The notes beneath the pieces are model-generated. The model was given only the letters and a program-made list of their open reading frames with translations. It was not told where the DNA came from and made no database searches. The translations under genes and the position numbers were made by a program. Positions 9,893 to 19,536 of a DNA stretch of 64,000 bases are shown here, piece by piece. The DNA lies in the NCBI GenBank assembly GCA_028280105.1, contig JANQML010000087.1, positions 1 to 64,000 of the forward strand, in the 5' to 3' direction. This stretch comes from Desulfobacula sp. Its GTDB lineage: Bacteria > Desulfobacterota > Desulfobacteria > Desulfobacterales > Desulfobacteraceae. Within the stretch, counting starts at the first letter, position 1, and each line of letters starts with the position of its first letter.

Positions 9893-12103
9893 ATGGCACA
9901 GTCAAATCGATTAAAAACCGAACAAGCCAGAAGGAAAAAAGAAGGGTTTCTCATTGTATTGATCCTTTTGACCGTCGGTCTCCTCACCTTCATCGAGATA
10001 CGGATCACGGACTTTGGGCCTGATTTTCCGTTGTCCAGCACGGTTTTGATGTTCATTCTGATCAACACCAACCTGCTGCTGTTGCTGGCTCTGCTGCTCC
10101 TGGTTTTCAGGAACCTTGCCAAACTCTACTATGAAAAAAAAGCAAATATCCTGGGAACGAAACTCAAGACCCGGCTGATAACCGCATTCATTGTTCTGGC
10201 ACTTTTACCCACAACCGTATTGTTTTTTTTCTCCATTCATTTCATTTCCACAAGCATCGCGTTTTGGTTCAACACCCCGGTGGAACAAACCCTTGAAAGT
10301 TCATTGGCAGTCGGCCAGAAACTGTATGAATACATTGAAGAAAAAAACGAATTCTTTGCCAAGCGTGCCGCATTTCAAATTGATTCCAGAAATTTATTGG
10401 ACAAGGAAAATGAACAAAAACTGGCCCGTTATTCCCAGGTGGTTCAGCGGGCATTTAACCGTCATGCGGTTGAGATATATACACCGGATGCCAAACGGAT
10501 CAGTCTGTCACTGGCCAGTGAGCTGGAACAGATGCATTTCGGACCGTTAAATTCGACGGATCTGACCGATGTCCCGGAAGGGGACGAGAGCAAAACCATT
10601 TCTCAAACCGCCAAGGAAGGCGAATTTTTAAGAACCATTGCTTCAATTCCGTTTGATTCCGACCCTCGGCAGGCAGATGCATTTATCGTTATCACCACCC
10701 TGGTTTCCCCTGATTTATCAGAGAACCTGCAAGCCATACTCAAGGGACAGGAAGAGTATCAGCAACTGAAGCTGGCTAAAAAACCAGCCCAGATATCATA
10801 CTATATTGCACTTTCCATCGTCGCTTTACTGGTTGTTTTCTGCGCCATCTGGTTCGGTTTTGCCCTAGCAAAAACCATTACCATCCCCATCATGAAATTT
10901 GCCGAAGGGACACAGCGGGTCACGGCAGGGGATCTGAATTACCAGATTGACTTTGAAACCGATGACGAATTGGGAACCTTGATCAAATCCTTTAACTCCA
11001 TGACCAAGGAGCTGGCTGCGGGCAGGGAACAGATAGCATTGTCCGGCCGCATGCTTCGGCAACAGAACGCCGAGCTGGAAAGAAGCCGAAATTACATTGA
11101 AATCGTACTGAAAAATATTTCAGCCGGTGTCATTTCCGTGGATAAAAAAGGGGTCATTACCACGATTAACAAATCCGCAGAGGCCATGCTCAATATCAAC
11201 AGCGCAAATATACTGAACCGCACCTATAAAGAGGTGCTGAATTCCGACTATCTTCAGATTGCCGACAAAATATACGACCAGGCGTCTCAGGGTCATGAAA
11301 GCCTTGAGATTCCTCTCTCGATAACGATTTCAGGCACACCCAAACACTTTTCTTTAAATTATAACCTTTTGAAAAATGAAGAGAATGGAAATGTCGGAGC
11401 CGTTCTTGTATTCGATGATGTGACCGAACTTGAAAAAGCCCAGCGAATTGCAGCCTGGCGGGAAGTGGCCAGACGGATTGCCCATGAGGTAAAAAATCCG
11501 TTAACCCCGATAAAATTATCTGCACAGCGGCTGAAACGAAAGTACGGCAATCAGATCCGGGATGATATTTTTAACAGCTGTGCCGATACCATTATAGAGC
11601 ATGTCGATCTGATCAAAAACCTGGTCAATCAGTTTTCCACGTTTGCTAAATTCCCGGATGCCAATGCGGCCCGATGCCGGATTGAAAATATTGTTTTAGA
11701 AACCATTGCACTTTACAAGGAAGGATTGGAGAACGTGGATATCCAATCCCGGTTCTCAGATGATATTCCGGTTCTCAGTCTTGATCACCAGCATATGAAG
11801 CAGGCCTTTATCAACCTCATCGACAATGCCGTCTATGCCGTTAACAAGGACGGAAAAATTCTAATAGATGTTTCCTATGACGATATTTTAAAAATTGTGA
11901 GAATTGAGATCGCAGACAATGGCAAAGGCATATCAGACGCTGAAAAGACAAGATTATTTGAACCATATTTTTCCACTAAAAAATCAGGCATGGGGCTGGG
12001 GCTTGCCATTGTCAGCTCTATCATTTCCGATCACAATGGTGTAATAAGAGTTCAGGACAATATGCCGGCCGGTGCCAAGTTCATTATTGAACTGCCGGCA
12101 TAG
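9893..12103 (+). CDS. NtrY-like membrane histidine kinase (HAMP-PAS-HisKA-HATPase)
   Basis: N-terminal TMs, HAMP, PAS, 'VARRIAHEVKNPLTPIKLSAQRLKRKYG', 'LIDNAVYAV', 'GLGLAIVSSIISDHNG'. Confidence 0.93.
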   Translation: MAQSNRLKTEQARRKKEGFLIVLILLTVGLLTFIEIRITDFGPDFPLSSTVLMFILINTNLLLLLALLLLVFRNLAKLYYEKKANILGTKLKTRLITAFIVLALLPTTVLFFFSIHFISTSIAFWFNTPVEQTLESSLAVGQKLYEYIEEKNEFFAKRAAFQIDSRNLLDKENEQKLARYSQVVQRAFNRHAVEIYTPDAKRISLSLASELEQMHFGPLNSTDLTDVPEGDESKTISQTAKEGEFLRTIASIPFDSDPRQADAFIVITTLVSPDLSENLQAILKGQEEYQQLKLAKKPAQISYYIALSIVALLVVFCAIWFGFALAKTITIPIMKFAEGTQRVTAGDLNYQIDFETDDELGTLIKSFNSMTKELAAGREQIALSGRMLRQQNAELERSRNYIEIVLKNISAGVISVDKKGVITTINKSAEAMLNINSANILNRTYKEVLNSDYLQIADKIYDQASQGHESLEIPLSITISGTPKHFSLNYNLLKNEENGNVGAVLVFDDVTELEKAQRIAAWREVARRIAHEVKNPLTPIKLSAQRLKRKYGNQIRDDIFNSCADTIIEHVDLIKNLVNQFSTFAKFPDANAARCRIENIVLETIALYKEGLENVDIQSRFSDDIPVLSLDHQHMKQAFINLIDNAVYAVNKDGKILIDVSYDDILKIVRIEIADNGKGISDAEKTRLFEPYFSTKKSGMGLGLAIVSSIISDHNGVIRVQDNMPAGAKFIIELPA

Positions 12104-12135
12104 GCATTTAATTAATACAGGAGAAGATTCAGACT

Positions 12136-13482
12136 ATGTACCCCGCCGTATTGGTTGTTGATGATGAAAAAACAATTATTGAATCTCTTGAGGGAATTCT
12201 TTCAGATGACGGGTTTGAAGTGATTCATGCCTACAACGGGTATGAAGCATTAAAAAAAATTGAAACAGATTCTCCGGATATCGTTCTTCTGGATATCTGG
12301 ATGCCCGGCATAGACGGAATCGAAACGCTAAAAGAGATTAAAAAGATCGCTCCCAATCTGCCGGTTGTAATGATTACCGGACACGGCACCATAGAATCCG
12401 CTGTGGATGCAACCAAATCCGGTGCATATGACTTTCTTGAGAAACCATTGTCCATTGACAAGGTCATGGTTACCATTAACAATGCGTTAAACTTCAGAAA
12501 ACTGGAAGAAGAAAACATCTATCTTCGTAAAAAAAGCATTGAAAAAAATTCCATTACCGGCACGAGTCCGGCAGTACAAAAATTATACAGTGAGGTGATG
12601 AGTGCGGCCCCTTCCGATTCTTCCATCCTGATTACCGGTGAAAACGGAACAGGCAAAGAGATGGTGGCACGAACCATCCACCAGTTCAGCTTGAGGCCGG
12701 AACAGCCGTTTATCATCATTAACTGTGCCGCCATTCCCGAAGAAAGCCTGGATTCGGAATTGTTCGGCCATGAAAAAGGAGCCTTTGACAAGGCCACATC
12801 AAAAAACAAGGGCAAATTCGAATTGGCATCCGGCGGCACCCTGTTCTTAGATGAAGTGGGAGATATGAATATCAAGACCCAGGCAAAAATATTGCGGGCC
12901 CTTGAATCAAAGACATTCCAGAGGATCGGCGGCGGTAGAACGCTGCATATGGATGTCCGGCTTATCGCCTCATCCAATAAAAACCTGGAAAAAGAAATCG
13001 ATGCAGGCAACTTCAGGCAGGATCTGTTTTACAGACTGAATGTTATTCCTCTGCACGTCCCCGCTTTGAACGAGAGAACCGAGGATATCCCCATACTGGT
13101 TGATACCTTTCTTGAAAAATTCGCCAAACAGGCCGGCGGCACTAAAAAGGAAATCTCAGCGGATGCGGTTTCCCTTCTTGAAAAATACAAATGGCAGGGT
13201 AATGTCAGGGAGTTGAAAAACCTGGTGGAACGGCTCTCTATCATGGTGGACACCGATTTGATAACCCTACCCGATATCCCTTATCCGTATAACCCTGAAC
13301 ATCCCGGCGGTGATCCCTGTGATACAGATCTCTTTTACGAATCAGACAATCTGGAGCAGGCAAGAAAAAAATTTGAGCAGGAATTTTTCAGACAAAAACT
13401 GGCCAGGGAGAACGGGGATATTAAAACCCTTGCCAAAAAACTGGGAACCACCGTCAATTACATTCAGAAGCGGTTATCATAA
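12136..13482 (+). CDS. NtrX-like AAA+ response regulator with degenerate GAFTGA (GAFDKA)
   Basis: Receiver domain (VVDDEKTIIESLEGIL...LLDIWMPGIDG), AAA+ Walker A GENGTGKE, Walker B GGTLFLDE, R-finger region; GAFTGA replaced by GAFDKA. Confidence 0.92.
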   Translation: MYPAVLVVDDEKTIIESLEGILSDDGFEVIHAYNGYEALKKIETDSPDIVLLDIWMPGIDGIETLKEIKKIAPNLPVVMITGHGTIESAVDATKSGAYDFLEKPLSIDKVMVTINNALNFRKLEEENIYLRKKSIEKNSITGTSPAVQKLYSEVMSAAPSDSSILITGENGTGKEMVARTIHQFSLRPEQPFIIINCAAIPEESLDSELFGHEKGAFDKATSKNKGKFELASGGTLFLDEVGDMNIKTQAKILRALESKTFQRIGGGRTLHMDVRLIASSNKNLEKEIDAGNFRQDLFYRLNVIPLHVPALNERTEDIPILVDTFLEKFAKQAGGTKKEISADAVSLLEKYKWQGNVRELKNLVERLSIMVDTDLITLPDIPYPYNPEHPGGDPCDTDLFYESDNLEQARKKFEQEFFRQKLARENGDIKTLAKKLGTTVNYIQKRLS

Positions 13483-13488
13483 CAAAAA

Positions 13489-14061
13489 ATGCGGGTGATC
13501 AGCGGAATATGCCGGGGAAGAAAACTGATTCCCATTGAGGGCAGCCGGATTCGTCCCACATCCGACCGGGTGAAGGAAGCTGTTTTCAATATCCTGGGTC
13601 CGGATATCCGGGGAGCACGGGTTCTGGATCTCTTTACCGGCACGGGAGGGCTGGGTATTGAAGCCATCAGCCGGGGAGCAGGCCATGCCGTTTTTATGGA
13701 TATCGACTGCCGCACTGCTGAAAAAAATCTGGAGCGATGCAGGCTGACCGAAAATGCCCGTTTAATCAACATCGATCTTCTGAGCAATAACGGGTTTGCG
13801 CTCCTTGAAAAACAGACTTTTGATATCGTTTTTATAGATCCGCCATACGGAAACCGATACATCGAACAGATCGTCATAAGGCCGGATTTCTTATCCCTTT
13901 TAACTGAAGAGACAATTATTTTAGCCGAACATGGGATCAAGGAAAAATTAGATATTTCGCCTTCATATCTCCATATTGCCCGGCAAAAAAAATATTCAAA
14001 AACCATGATTTCCATTTTACACAAACCCAGGACAGGACCGAACCATGACGGAAAAGAGTAA
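13489..14061 (+). CDS. rsmD: 16S rRNA (guanine966-N2)-methyltransferase
   Basis: MRVISGICRGRKL, RPTSDRVKEAVFNIL, DLFTGTGGLGIEAISRGA, DIVFIDPPYG. Confidence 0.95.
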   Translation: MRVISGICRGRKLIPIEGSRIRPTSDRVKEAVFNILGPDIRGARVLDLFTGTGGLGIEAISRGAGHAVFMDIDCRTAEKNLERCRLTENARLINIDLLSNNGFALLEKQTFDIVFIDPPYGNRYIEQIVIRPDFLSLLTEETIILAEHGIKEKLDISPSYLHIARQKKYSKTMISILHKPRTGPNHDGKE

Positions 14062-14545
14062 AACAGCCATTTATCCCGGATCATTTGACCCGCTGACCAA
14101 CGGACATATTGACATCATAGAACGTGCTTTGGAAATATTTGACAAGGTGATTATTGCCGTAATGCACAACCCTTCAAAAAAAGCCGTTTTCACCATGGAC
14201 GAGCGGGTTGGAATGATCGAGGAAATATTCTCCGATCATCCCGACATTGAAGTGGAATCCCACGGCGGGCTTCTCGTGGATTATGCAAAAACCAAACATG
14301 CCGTGGCCATTGTCAGGGGAATGCGGGCCATTTCCGATTTTGAGAGCGAGTTTCAGATGGCCTTGATGAATCGAAAACTGAACAAGGAAATTCAATCCGT
14401 TTTTTTAATGACCGGATTCCGCTGGATATTCACCAGTTCATCCATTATTAAGGAAGCCGTTCAGTTTGGCGGAGATGTCTCGGATATGGTGCCGCCAATT
14501 GTCCATGAAAAATTAATAAAAAAGTATTCACCTATAAAAAAGTAA
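14045..14545 (+). CDS. coaD: Phosphopantetheine adenylyltransferase
   Basis: YPGSFDPLTNGHIDIIERAL; GLLVDYAKTKHAVAIVRGMRAISDFESEFQMALMNRKL; SSSIIKEAVQFGGDVSDMVP. Confidence 0.97.
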   Translation: MTEKSKTAIYPGSFDPLTNGHIDIIERALEIFDKVIIAVMHNPSKKAVFTMDERVGMIEEIFSDHPDIEVESHGGLLVDYAKTKHAVAIVRGMRAISDFESEFQMALMNRKLNKEIQSVFLMTGFRWIFTSSSIIKEAVQFGGDVSDMVPPIVHEKLIKKYSPIKK

Positions 14546-14552
14546 AAAAAAC

Positions 14553-15446
14553 ATGGATTTATGGCAACTGCATATTTTTGTTTCCGTGGTTGAAAATAAA
14601 AGTTTCTCAAAAGCCTCCCTTGCCATCAACCTGTCCCAACCCACGGTGAGCAACCATATCAAGGAGCTTGAAGAACATTTTGAATGCCGCCTGCTCGACC
14701 GGTTGGGCAAAACCACGGAACTGACCCAATCCGGCCGAATCCTCTACCAATATGCCAAGCAATTGCTGTCCCTGAGGGAGGCAGCCGAATCGGCCATGCA
14801 CGATTTTTTAGGCCGGAACAAGGGAGACCTGTTTTTCGGTGCCAGCACGATTCCGTCCGGGTATATCCTGCCAAAGATCATCGGTCCGTTCTCCAATGCA
14901 TATCCCGATATCCATGTTCATCTGATTTCAGGGGATACCATGCAGATTGTCAGTGAAGTCAAGAATGGAAACCTTGAATTTGGACTGGTGGGTGCCGAAA
15001 TTGATGATCCGCTGATTGTACAGGAAAAATTGATCACCGATGAGATGAAATTGATCCTGCCTTCGGATCATTCCTGGGCCGGCCTGGAATCCATCAATTG
15101 CGAAAAGTTGTTTGATGCCCCTTTCATAGCCAGAGAAAAGGGTTCCGGAACCTGGCAATCGATCATGGAAAGCTTGAAGAGCGCCGGTTTTGATCCGGAA
15201 AGGCTAAATATCAGGATTAACATGGGCAATACGATCTCCGTCATCCAGGGAATTTTAAATCGTGCCGGGATCTCTATTCTCTCCACCATCGCAGTCCAGG
15301 ATGAAATTAACAATAAACGCCTGACAGCATTATCTGTTAATGGCCTGGACCTGAACCGGTATTTTTACCTGACCCTGCCGGCAAGACGGGTCCTGTCTCC
15401 CATCAGCAAAAAATTCATCGAATTCACCCGAAAGATGCTTGAATAA
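14553..15446 (+). CDS. LysR-family transcriptional regulator
   Basis: N-terminal HTH 'FVSVVENKSFSKASLAINLSQPTVSNHIKELEEHFECRLLDR' and LysR substrate domain. Confidence 0.95.
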   Translation: MDLWQLHIFVSVVENKSFSKASLAINLSQPTVSNHIKELEEHFECRLLDRLGKTTELTQSGRILYQYAKQLLSLREAAESAMHDFLGRNKGDLFFGASTIPSGYILPKIIGPFSNAYPDIHVHLISGDTMQIVSEVKNGNLEFGLVGAEIDDPLIVQEKLITDEMKLILPSDHSWAGLESINCEKLFDAPFIAREKGSGTWQSIMESLKSAGFDPERLNIRINMGNTISVIQGILNRAGISILSTIAVQDEINNKRLTALSVNGLDLNRYFYLTLPARRVLSPISKKFIEFTRKMLE

Positions 15447-15486
15447 AACAGGGCAGCATGTTTGCAGACCGGAACACCCCATAGTT

Positions 15487-16206
15487 TTATTGAACAAATA
15501 ATTTCAAAGATTCTATCTGTTCCACATCTTCTGTTTCCATTACGGTAACAATATCCTTGTGCATCCTTTTTTTGAGTTCGCCAAATATCGATCTTTGTTT
15601 GGTAAATTTTCTTGCAAATGCCAGGGCATCCTCACGCAGGGCTTCTGCATTTTCGCTTGCTTTGACAATCACATGACTGTTTTCCAGTTCCTGGGCCCCC
15701 ACCCGTTTTCCGGTCAGAATCATCTCATTGAATTGATATTCAGGAATGGCTTTCCGGACAAATTTGATCATACCCGGCAAAAATGGGATATTGATATCCA
15801 CCTCTGGAAAACAGAAAAACCCCTTGTCTTTTTTCATAAACCTGAAATCACAGGTACATGCCAGCATGGCTCCATTGCCGAATGCATGGCCATTGATGGC
15901 GGCAATCACCGGGACCGGTGCCAGAAGGATTCTTGAAAATACCTTGTTAACAGCAAGAAAAAACGCTTTCATGGTGTCAAAATCCTGTTCATTGAACTTC
16001 CCCCCCAGCCAATCAAGATCAATGCCCTGACAAAAATTTTTTTCATCTGATGAAGTTAAAATAATGGAGCTGATTTCAGGATCTTCCAAAATCCGGTCAA
16101 AACACCGGTTTATTTGCTCGACAAAATCAGGATTCTGCTTATTGGCACCATTGCACATATTTATAACCCCGACGGTATCATCTTTTTCCCACTCTACAAT
16201 TGCCAT
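15487..16206 (-). CDS. Enoyl-CoA hydratase/isomerase family protein
   Basis: Crotonase fold: 'PVPVIAAINGHAFGNGAMLACTCDFRFM'. Confidence 0.9.
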   Translation of the reverse strand: MAIVEWEKDDTVGVINMCNGANKQNPDFVEQINRCFDRILEDPEISSIILTSSDEKNFCQGIDLDWLGGKFNEQDFDTMKAFFLAVNKVFSRILLAPVPVIAAINGHAFGNGAMLACTCDFRFMKKDKGFFCFPEVDINIPFLPGMIKFVRKAIPEYQFNEMILTGKRVGAQELENSHVIVKASENAEALREDALAFARKFTKQRSIFGELKKRMHKDIVTVMETEDVEQIESLKLFVQ

Positions 16207-16496
16207 GAAACACTCCCTTTTGATGGTAGATCTGTTTATAGAACGATAACATTGTTTACGTTATGCGAATCCACGGGATAATTCAAGCTAAAAAAAGACC
16301 TTTGTTACGCCGATGTCATGCAGAACGGTTTCATACCAACGAATGAATCCGCTTAATTTATAACCGCTTCAAGAATTTTTCATCAATGATCCCGAGTTAG
16401 AATCTGATTGACAAGCCCTGGTTTTTCTGACAAGCTTTCGAATTGGTATGATATACAATTTTTATGCGGTAATTTTATAACAAACAGGAACTGGCC

Positions 16497-18170
16497 ATGA
16501 TAATTGGTATCGATGTCGGCGGCACACATACAGATGCGGTTCTTTTAGACAGCCTGCGCATTGTCAAGAAAATCAAAGTACCCACCGATTCCGAAGATCT
16601 TTTTAACACGGTTCTCAATGGATTCACCCAACTCCTGGAAAGAGCCGATCCCAAAGATATTCAACGGGTGGTCCTTTCCACGACACTGACCACCAATGCA
16701 ATCGTCCAGAAGAGCATGACTCCCGTTGGGATGGTGGTTTCATCGGGCCCGGGAATTGACCCTATGGCATATAAAACCGGTGAGCATTATTATTGCGTCA
16801 CCGGTTCCATCAACCACCGGGGTAGGGAAAAAGCACCGGTGAATGAGATGGAAATCGAGGATACCGCTAAAAAAATGAAAAAAGCCGGCATTGAATATGT
16901 CGGCGTGGTCAGTAAATTCTGTGTTAGGAATCCCAGCCATGAAATCCTGATCAAACGAATCCTGAACCGGCATTTCAAAAAGGTTTTCCTGGGCCACCAT
17001 GTATCAGGCAATCTGAATTTCCCCAGACGTATCGCCACCACCCATCTGAACGCATCCGTGTTCTCCCTTCATAAATCTTTTTTTGAAGCCGTAAAAGACT
17101 CCCTTGAAGAAAAAGGGCTAACCGTTCCCATTCAAATTCTCAAAGCCGACGGTGGTACCATGACGCTTGAATCTTCCATGGCCTTTCCGGGGCAGACGAT
17201 ATTATCGGGTCCGGCGGCCAGCATAATGGGAGCCATTCCCCATGCACCGGAGAATCAAGATGCCATCGTCCTGGATATCGGCGGCACCACCACAGATATC
17301 GCTTTTCTGGTAAACAAGGTCCCCCTTTTGGAACCGGTGGGAATCAGGAGAGGCCGATACAAAAGTTTGATCCGGTCATTAAGGACCGATTCAGAGGGAA
17401 TCGGCGGAGACAGTCTTGTTCAAGTCGTTGACGGTGAATTGAAAATCGGCCCTCACCGGGAGGGGCCGGCCATGGCATTTGGCGGGCCTTCGCCCACACC
17501 TACCGACGCCCTTGTGGTACTTGGCTGGATGAAGGAGGGAGATTCGGAAAACGCCCAAAAAGGGATCCATTCCATTGCCTCTAAACTGGGAATGTCAGAT
17601 ACGGATACCGCAGACCTGATTTTCAATCGCTGCTGTTCCATTATATTAAAAAAGACTTTCGAGATGGTGGACCGTCTCAATTCCAAGCCCGTATACACGG
17701 TCCATGAATTTCTCGAAGGATATAAAATCAGCCCCAGAAAAATACTGCTGTTGGGCGGACCGGCCCCGTACTTTGCAAAGCGGATCCAGGAGATGTATCA
17801 TATTGACACCGATGTGGTTCCGGAGTGGTCCGTAGCCAATGCCATAGGGGCGGCGCTTGCGCGGACAACCTGTGAGGTCTCGTTAAATGCAGACACGGAA
17901 CAGGGTATCGTCACCGCACACGAAGAAGATTTTGCAGAACCCATTTCCAAATCCTTTTCCCAGGAAGACCTTTTGGATACCGCCTATACACTGTTGAAAG
18001 AAAAAGCGGTGTTTTCAGGGGCAGACGCGAACGACCTGGACGAAACCGAGGTCATTGAAATGCAGTCATTTAATATTGTAAGAAATTTCTCGCCCAAAGG
18101 TAAAATATTCAGGGCCAAAGTCCAGCTTAAGCCCGGTTTGATCAAAGGGTTTGAACGCGTATTACAATAA
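16497..18170 (+). CDS. Hydantoinase A/oxoprolinase family protein (HyuA-like), stand-alone
   Basis: GIDVGGTHTDAVLLD; STTLTTNAIVQ; ADGGTMTLESSMAFPGQTILSGPAASIMGA; DIGGTTTDIAFL. Confidence 0.92.
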   Translation: MIIGIDVGGTHTDAVLLDSLRIVKKIKVPTDSEDLFNTVLNGFTQLLERADPKDIQRVVLSTTLTTNAIVQKSMTPVGMVVSSGPGIDPMAYKTGEHYYCVTGSINHRGREKAPVNEMEIEDTAKKMKKAGIEYVGVVSKFCVRNPSHEILIKRILNRHFKKVFLGHHVSGNLNFPRRIATTHLNASVFSLHKSFFEAVKDSLEEKGLTVPIQILKADGGTMTLESSMAFPGQTILSGPAASIMGAIPHAPENQDAIVLDIGGTTTDIAFLVNKVPLLEPVGIRRGRYKSLIRSLRTDSEGIGGDSLVQVVDGELKIGPHREGPAMAFGGPSPTPTDALVVLGWMKEGDSENAQKGIHSIASKLGMSDTDTADLIFNRCCSIILKKTFEMVDRLNSKPVYTVHEFLEGYKISPRKILLLGGPAPYFAKRIQEMYHIDTDVVPEWSVANAIGAALARTTCEVSLNADTEQGIVTAHEEDFAEPISKSFSQEDLLDTAYTLLKEKAVFSGADANDLDETEVIEMQSFNIVRNFSPKGKIFRAKVQLKPGLIKGFERVLQ

Positions 18171-18184
18171 TTGATGAGGATATC

Positions 18185-19495
18185 ATGTTAAAAACAGACC
18201 ACAAAACCGGCCTGGTATTTTTCCCCGCATTCGACTGGGCGATTGATCCCACCCATCCGGAAAGGGAAGAACGGTTATTGTATACCCAGGACCAAGTAAC
18301 GGAAGAAGGGGTTTTTGATATTAATGGTATTGTTGAATACAAACCCGATATTGTTACCTATCACGATATCCAAAGGGCTCATTTCTGTGTTCCGGATGAA
18401 TCAGCCATTGCCACCCAGTCCCACCTGATCAGCGCAGGCGGTGCCAAAGCCATTGCCAATGCGGTCATGGACAAAGATGTAAAGAACGGATTTGCTCTGG
18501 TTCGCCCCCCGGGTCACCATGCCATGCGTGTATCCCACGGGGGGCGCGGATTCTGTCACATCAATATTGAAGCCATCATGGTTGAGCACATCCGATCCGA
18601 ATACGGTGTAAAAAAAATTGCCGTCATAGATACGGACTGCCACCACGGAGACGGCACCAATGATATCTTCTGGCATGACCCGGATGTACTCTTTATCTCT
18701 CTCCATCAGGATGGCCGCACCATGTACCCGGGAACCGGTTTTCCAAAGGATCTGGGAGGCCCGAATGCCAAAGGCAGCAACCTGAATATCCCGTTGCCGC
18801 CGGGAACGTCTACAAAAGGGTATCTATATGTCATCAATAATTGTGTGCTACCGATACTGGATGAGTTCAAACCCGATTTAATCATCAACTCGGCCGGACA
18901 GGATAACCATTACACGGATCCGTTGACCAATATGAACTTTTCCGCCCAGGGATATGCCCAATTGACATCTTTGTTAAAACCCGACATTGCGGTTCTGGAA
19001 GGCGGGTATTCCATTGAAGGGGCTCTGCCATATGTCAATTTGGGAATCATTCTTGCCATGGCAGGCCTGGATTATTCCGGAGTGATCGAGCCCGATTTTA
19101 ACCCGGATCAACTCAGACAATCCGTTGCCACCACCGATAAAATCAAAAAGACCTGTGACCAGATCAATACCTTCTGGGAAGCAAAAGACCAGCTAAGGGA
19201 CCAGGCAGGTGACCCGGGAGATATACAGATCCGGAACCGGGAAATCTTTTATGACACCGACAATATTTTTGAACGCCAAAAAGAGACGATTCGTATCTGC
19301 CACGATTGCGGGGGGTGTTTTCAAATCGATTCCCATGCTGCTCCGGGCCAGCATATCCTGGCAGTTCATATCCCGATCAATGCCTGCCACATCTGCGTAG
19401 AAAGCGGATACCGGTTCTTTGACCGGGCAAAACCGGACGCCTATCATTCCATCTTTTTACAGGATCGAACAAAAGATATTTATAAAATAAAATAA
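18185..19495 (+). CDS. Histone-deacetylase-like amidohydrolase with C-terminal cysteine motif extension
   Basis: RPPGHHAM, DTDCHHGDGTND, NSAGQDNHYTDPL, EGGYSIEG; C-terminal CHDCGGC...CHIC. Confidence 0.92.
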   Translation: MLKTDHKTGLVFFPAFDWAIDPTHPEREERLLYTQDQVTEEGVFDINGIVEYKPDIVTYHDIQRAHFCVPDESAIATQSHLISAGGAKAIANAVMDKDVKNGFALVRPPGHHAMRVSHGGRGFCHINIEAIMVEHIRSEYGVKKIAVIDTDCHHGDGTNDIFWHDPDVLFISLHQDGRTMYPGTGFPKDLGGPNAKGSNLNIPLPPGTSTKGYLYVINNCVLPILDEFKPDLIINSAGQDNHYTDPLTNMNFSAQGYAQLTSLLKPDIAVLEGGYSIEGALPYVNLGIILAMAGLDYSGVIEPDFNPDQLRQSVATTDKIKKTCDQINTFWEAKDQLRDQAGDPGDIQIRNREIFYDTDNIFERQKETIRICHDCGGCFQIDSHAAPGQHILAVHIPINACHICVESGYRFFDRAKPDAYHSIFLQDRTKDIYKIK

Positions 19496-19536
19496 CCCTG
19501 TCTTTGTATTGAAATAACGTTTCGGCCACCTGCCAG

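Noticed and set aside
13464-14084. 206-aa minus-strand ORF over rsmD
   Set aside because: Antisense to a clear RsmD gene.
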